A DNA stretch of 64,000 nucleotides from Nitrospirillum iridis (GTDB taxonomy: Bacteria; Pseudomonadota; Alphaproteobacteria; Azospirillales; Azospirillaceae): the NCBI RefSeq assembly GCF_014205765.1, contig NZ_JACIIZ010000015.1, positions 1-64,000 on the forward strand, in the 5' to 3' direction. The notes under the pieces were generated by a model. The model saw nothing but the letters and a program-made list of their open reading frames with translations. It was not told the DNA's origin and searched no databases. Positions 61,419 through 64,000 of this stretch are shown piece after piece. The position numbers were made by a program, and so were the translations under genes. Each line of letters begins with the position of its first letter. The first letter of the stretch is position 1.

Positions 61419-62074
61419 CACAGTCCAAAGGCGTGGCGCAGGAAGGCCACCAGGTACTTGTCGTATTCGCTGATGATCAGGCCGGCGGTGCCACGCCAAT
61501 GCCACCACCCGTCCAGGCGCACGTTGGGCGGCTGCACCGCGTGGGGCACGATGCGGACATCCGGCAGGGCGTGGCGGAATTCCACCAGGCTGCGCGGCAT
61601 GTGGTAGTTGGCGGTGACCAGGCGCAGGGATTGGAAGCCCTCCGCCTGCATCCAGCGCGCGGTTTCCTGCGCGTTGCCCAGGGTGTCGTCGGCCGAATAG
61701 CCCAGCACAACGCAGCATTCCAGCGCGGTCGGCGTGGCCTGGGACATGCGCAGCAGGGCCCGCACGTCCACCCCGCGATAGACGCCGGAGATGAACAGCT
61801 TGCGCGCCCGGCCGGCGGCCAGCAGATCGAACCCGGTCTCCAGCCGCTCACTGCCGCCCGTCAGCACGACGATGGCGTCGGTGGTGGCGGACTCGTCCTC
61901 GGGTGCGCGGGGGATGTGGGCGGCGAAGGTCAGCAGGCCCGCCAGCCACAGTCCGCCCAGGGCCGCCCCCACCCAGGTCAGGCGGCGCAGCCGGGCCAGC
62001 AGCGCGCCGGGGCGCGGGGCCTCCGGCGGCGCGGCTTCCGGCTGCGGCTGGGGCGTCACGGCAGGGGGCGTCAC
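61418..62074 (-). CDS. YdcF/DUF218 family membrane protein
   Basis: 218 residues with start GTG 62074-62072, overlapping the ftsX stop (GTGA); a longer reading inside ftsX is Gly/Arg-rich and unlikely. Pro-rich start, membrane segment at about 32-54, then the DUF218 domain: DAIVVLTGGSERLETGFDLL, FISGVYRGVDVRALL, LGYSADDTLGNAQETARWMQ and LRLVTANYHMPRSLVEFRHA. The family includes SanA/ElyC-like envelope proteins. A role in envelope glycolipid handling is inferred. Confidence 0.88.
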   Translation of the reverse strand: MTPPAVTPQPQPEAAPPEAPRPGALLARLRRLTWVGAALGGLWLAGLLTFAAHIPRAPEDESATTDAIVVLTGGSERLETGFDLLAAGRARKLFISGVYRGVDVRALLRMSQATPTALECCVVLGYSADDTLGNAQETARWMQAEGFQSLRLVTANYHMPRSLVEFRHALPDVRIVPHAVQPPNVRLDGWWHWRGTAGLIISEYDKYLVAFLRHAFGL

Positions 62075-62955
62075 GGCAGCCGCTCCAGCGCGCGCAGCAC
62101 GGTCAGGCGGGCGCTGATGGCGGCCAGGGCGGCGGCGGCCACCGGCACCCCCACCAGCACCAGCCATTGCGGGGGCGCCAGCGTCAGGGGCGGCAACAGT
62201 GTCCCCTCCACCGTGCGCGACAGCAGGGACAGCAGGGCGATGGTGGCCAGCGCCACGGCGCCACCGCCGATGCCGCCCTTCAGCGACAGGCGCAGGACGT
62301 GGCGCTGGAACTGGTCGGCCACGTGACTGTCGGTGGCGCCCATGACGTGCAGCAGATCCACCTCGTCCTGATGCATCGCCAGGCCGGCCTTGGCGGCGAA
62401 CACCACCACCGCCACGGCCGCCCCGCTAATCAGCGCCACGATGACCAGGGCGACCGCCTCCACCAGGCGGGCCAGACGGCGCAGGTCGCGCAGCCATACG
62501 CCGGGCTCCTCCACCGTGGTGCCCGGCACGGCGGTGGCCAGGCGTTGGCGCAGGGCGCCCACATCGACGGCGGGGCCGGCGGTGACGTCGATCAGGGCCG
62601 GCAGGGGCAGATCCTGCAACAGCGCGCCATTGCCCAGCCAGGGTTCCACCAGGCGGGCCGCGTCCTCCATGGACACGGGGCGGGCGTTGATGATGCCGGG
62701 CACACCGCCCAGGGCGTGCAGCACCAGTTGCACCCGCTCATCCAGCGACACCGGCGCCTTGTCACCGACGGGGCTGACCTGGATGGTCAGGCTGCCGTCC
62801 AGCCCGCTGTCCCAGCGCTGGGCCCAGCCGGACAGCATTTGGGCCGCCGCCACCGCCAAGGTGGACAGGAACACCATCAGGGCGATCAGCCAGGGCAGGA
62901 AGCGGCCCGTGGCATCGCGGCGTAGGGACAGGACGGCAGGGCCGCGCCGGCTCAT
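62071..62955 (-). CDS. ftsX: FtsX-like cell-division ABC permease protein
   Basis: 294 residues, start ATG 62955-62953. TM1 at about 18-40, a periplasmic domain of about 130 residues (LTIQVSPVGDKAPVSLDERV, LPALIDVTAGPAVDVGALRQ), then three membrane segments (AVALVIVALISGAAVAVVVF, GGAVALATIALLSLL, PQWLVLVGVPVAAAALAAIS) with the FtsX loop DEVDLLHVMGATDSHVADQF. FtsEX activates peptidoglycan hydrolases at the septum. ftsE, normally directly upstream, is absent here; a divergent zinc-ribbon gene starts 265 bases away. Confidence 0.9.
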   Translation of the reverse strand: MSRRGPAVLSLRRDATGRFLPWLIALMVFLSTLAVAAAQMLSGWAQRWDSGLDGSLTIQVSPVGDKAPVSLDERVQLVLHALGGVPGIINARPVSMEDAARLVEPWLGNGALLQDLPLPALIDVTAGPAVDVGALRQRLATAVPGTTVEEPGVWLRDLRRLARLVEAVALVIVALISGAAVAVVVFAAKAGLAMHQDEVDLLHVMGATDSHVADQFQRHVLRLSLKGGIGGGAVALATIALLSLLSRTVEGTLLPPLTLAPPQWLVLVGVPVAAAALAAISARLTVLRALERLP

Positions 62956-63219
62956 GGGGATTGGCCTCGCAAGGTTTTGGGCGGAGGGGGTGGCTGTAGT
63001 GATGGCACGGCCGGGTGGCGGGCGTCCAGCGCGTCCACCCCCCTTTGGTGCCCACAGCGACACCCGCGACGCCGCCGGTGCGGCATCCTGCCCGTGCCCC
63101 CTGAACGGTATAGACCGTTTCGTTGCCGTCGCGGGACCTGGGGCCAACCTTGCGCATCCCTGACCTTTTCGTTTAAGTCTAAGGCGCCTCTTAAGGAATT
63201 CGGCCCGGCCCTGCCTCCC

Positions 63220-63999
63220 ATGATCACAACCTGCCCGTCCTGCGCCACGCGCTTCCGGGTCGACGACGCCCTTCTCGGGCGGGGTCGACGCGTGCGGTGC
63301 AGTGCCTGCGGTTCCATTTGGCACCAGGTGCCGGAGACGGCCGGCCGCGCCGCCATGCCGCCGGAGGATGACGAGTCCGACTGGCTGAGCCCCCCGCGCC
63401 CGGTCTCATCCTCCTCCTTCGCCGATCTGGCGGCGGAGATGGAGCGGGAGACCGCTTACGACGCCCTGACCATGGCTGAGGATGAGGTGCCGGCGCCGTT
63501 GTCGCTGGGCCGCCTGCGGCCGACGGCGTCCCCCCTGCCCGTGGCGGAGGAAAAGCCCCGGCGCCTTTTCGCCGCCGTGCGCTGGGCCGTCCTGGCCGCG
63601 CTGGTGGTGGGGGGCGTCACCGGCCTCGCGGTCGGGCGGGACGCCGTCGTCGAGGCCTGGCCCGCCGCCGCCCGCCTGTATGAGGCCCTGGGCTTCGGGA
63701 TGGAGCCGCCGGGCACGGGGCTGGAGATGGTGGACAGCAAGACGGAGTTCCGCGACGTGGAAGGCACGTCCATGCTGTTCATCGACATCACGGTGGAAAA
63801 CAAGTCCGACCGTCAACGCGACGTGCCGGACCTCATGGCCTCGGCGTTGGGGGCGGACGGCAAGCCTTTCCAACGCTGGCGTATGCAGCCCAAGGTCCGC
63901 CGCCTGTTCCCCGGCGAGAAGACCGTCTACCACGGCAACATCGTGGAGAAGGGCGGCCAAGCGGCCAAGATCCTGCCCGAGTTCGTGCTGCCGAATTAG
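63220..63999 (+). CDS. MJ0042 zinc-ribbon and DUF3426 domain protein
   Basis: 259 residues; ATG 63220. N-terminal zinc ribbon with C5-x-x-C8 and C28-x-x-C31 (MITTCPSCATRFRVD, RVRCSACGSIWHQVP), an acidic linker, one membrane segment at about 124-146, then a beta-rich periplasmic DUF3426-type domain (LEMVDSKTEFRDVEGTSMLF, DITVENKSDRQRDVPDL, FPGEKTVYHGNIVEKGGQAA). The function is unknown. In relatives this gene is found next to ftsE/ftsX, as here. It ends one base before the end of the window. Confidence 0.88.
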   Translation: MITTCPSCATRFRVDDALLGRGRRVRCSACGSIWHQVPETAGRAAMPPEDDESDWLSPPRPVSSSSFADLAAEMERETAYDALTMAEDEVPAPLSLGRLRPTASPLPVAEEKPRRLFAAVRWAVLAALVVGGVTGLAVGRDAVVEAWPAAARLYEALGFGMEPPGTGLEMVDSKTEFRDVEGTSMLFIDITVENKSDRQRDVPDLMASALGADGKPFQRWRMQPKVRRLFPGEKTVYHGNIVEKGGQAAKILPEFVLPN

Positions 64000-64000
64000 A

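Noticed and set aside
1-64000. tRNA, rRNA, CRISPR arrays or insertion sequences
   Set aside because: No cloverleaf T-arm with flanking acceptor pairing, no regularly spaced repeats and no transposase frames were found by eye.

Overview
The window is high-GC DNA from an alphaproteobacterium, most likely a Rhodospirillales / Azospirillaceae member (Azospirillum- or Nitrospirillum-like). This is inferred from protein families and gene order, not from any database search. The pointers are a Mic60/mitofilin-like protein in the cluster hemC-hemD-mitofilin-hemY, a short SDHAF4 (DUF1674) gene divergent from rsmB, an MmcB-family DNA repair protein, tsaD with a gpsA-YciI-EVE set nearby, and a B12-dependent ribonucleotide reductase. 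About 60 protein genes are supported. I saw no rRNA, tRNA, CRISPR array or insertion sequence.

Layout. 1-1.0 kb: two tandem secreted SCPU (spore coat U / Csu pilin-like) proteins, the first cut by the window edge. 1.1-3.0 kb: a MotA/MotB-like stator pair. 3.0-7.5 kb (minus): an ABC ATPase, a lipoprotein hydrolase and a ChbG/HpnK deacetylase in overlapping order, then a SpoU methyltransferase and rluE. 7.7-10.2 kb: small zinc-finger and unknown genes, two translationally coupled coiled-coil membrane proteins, and mmcB. 10.3-12.2 kb: acs. 12.7-19 kb: the minus-strand gpsA-YciI-EVE-Rieske set and tsaD, separated by a plus-strand amidohydrolase and a HigBA toxin-antitoxin module with two near-perfect operators. 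19-25 kb: hemC, hemD, mitofilin, HemY-like and CobD/CbiB-like. 25-31 kb: SDHAF4, rsmB, rpe, heparinase-like, purH. 31-37.5 kb: a histidine kinase, a ParDE module whose toxin is frameshifted in a 7-bp tandem repeat, lepA and a chemoreceptor. 37.6-42 kb: rpmI-rplT-pheS-pheT. 42-47.3 kb: DUF488, a K+/H+ antiporter, proline iminopeptidase, truncated hemoglobin and a secreted nuclease. 47.8-56 kb: a Cache-adenylate cyclase, then an ECF sigma - FecR - STN TonB-receptor - Tat-exported PLP enzyme module. 56-64 kb: rpoH, a 775-bp structured gap, an unknown gene, nrdJ, plsC, a YdcF-like gene, ftsX (without ftsE) and an MJ0042 zinc-ribbon protein.

Functional picture. Most of the window is housekeeping: tetrapyrrole synthesis, translation, purine and acetate metabolism, envelope. 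Accessory pieces are spliced between these blocks. The tetrapyrrole block (hemC, hemD), the CobD-like gene and the cobalamin-dependent NrdJ all touch tetrapyrrole cofactors. Two toxin-antitoxin modules sit between conserved blocks. The cyclase, chemoreceptor, histidine kinase and FecIR system give the window a strong sensory content.

The most notable unexplained signal is a family of five intergenic repeats (about 13.06, 13.96, 24.99, 44.76 and 55.96 kb), mostly between converging genes. They carry a hairpin with paired compensatory changes between copies, which points to a selected RNA or DNA structure. Other signals worth checking are the heptanucleotide-frameshifted ParE toxin, the paired coiled-coil proteins beside mmcB, and a stand-alone protein resembling only the signalling hairpin of a chemoreceptor.
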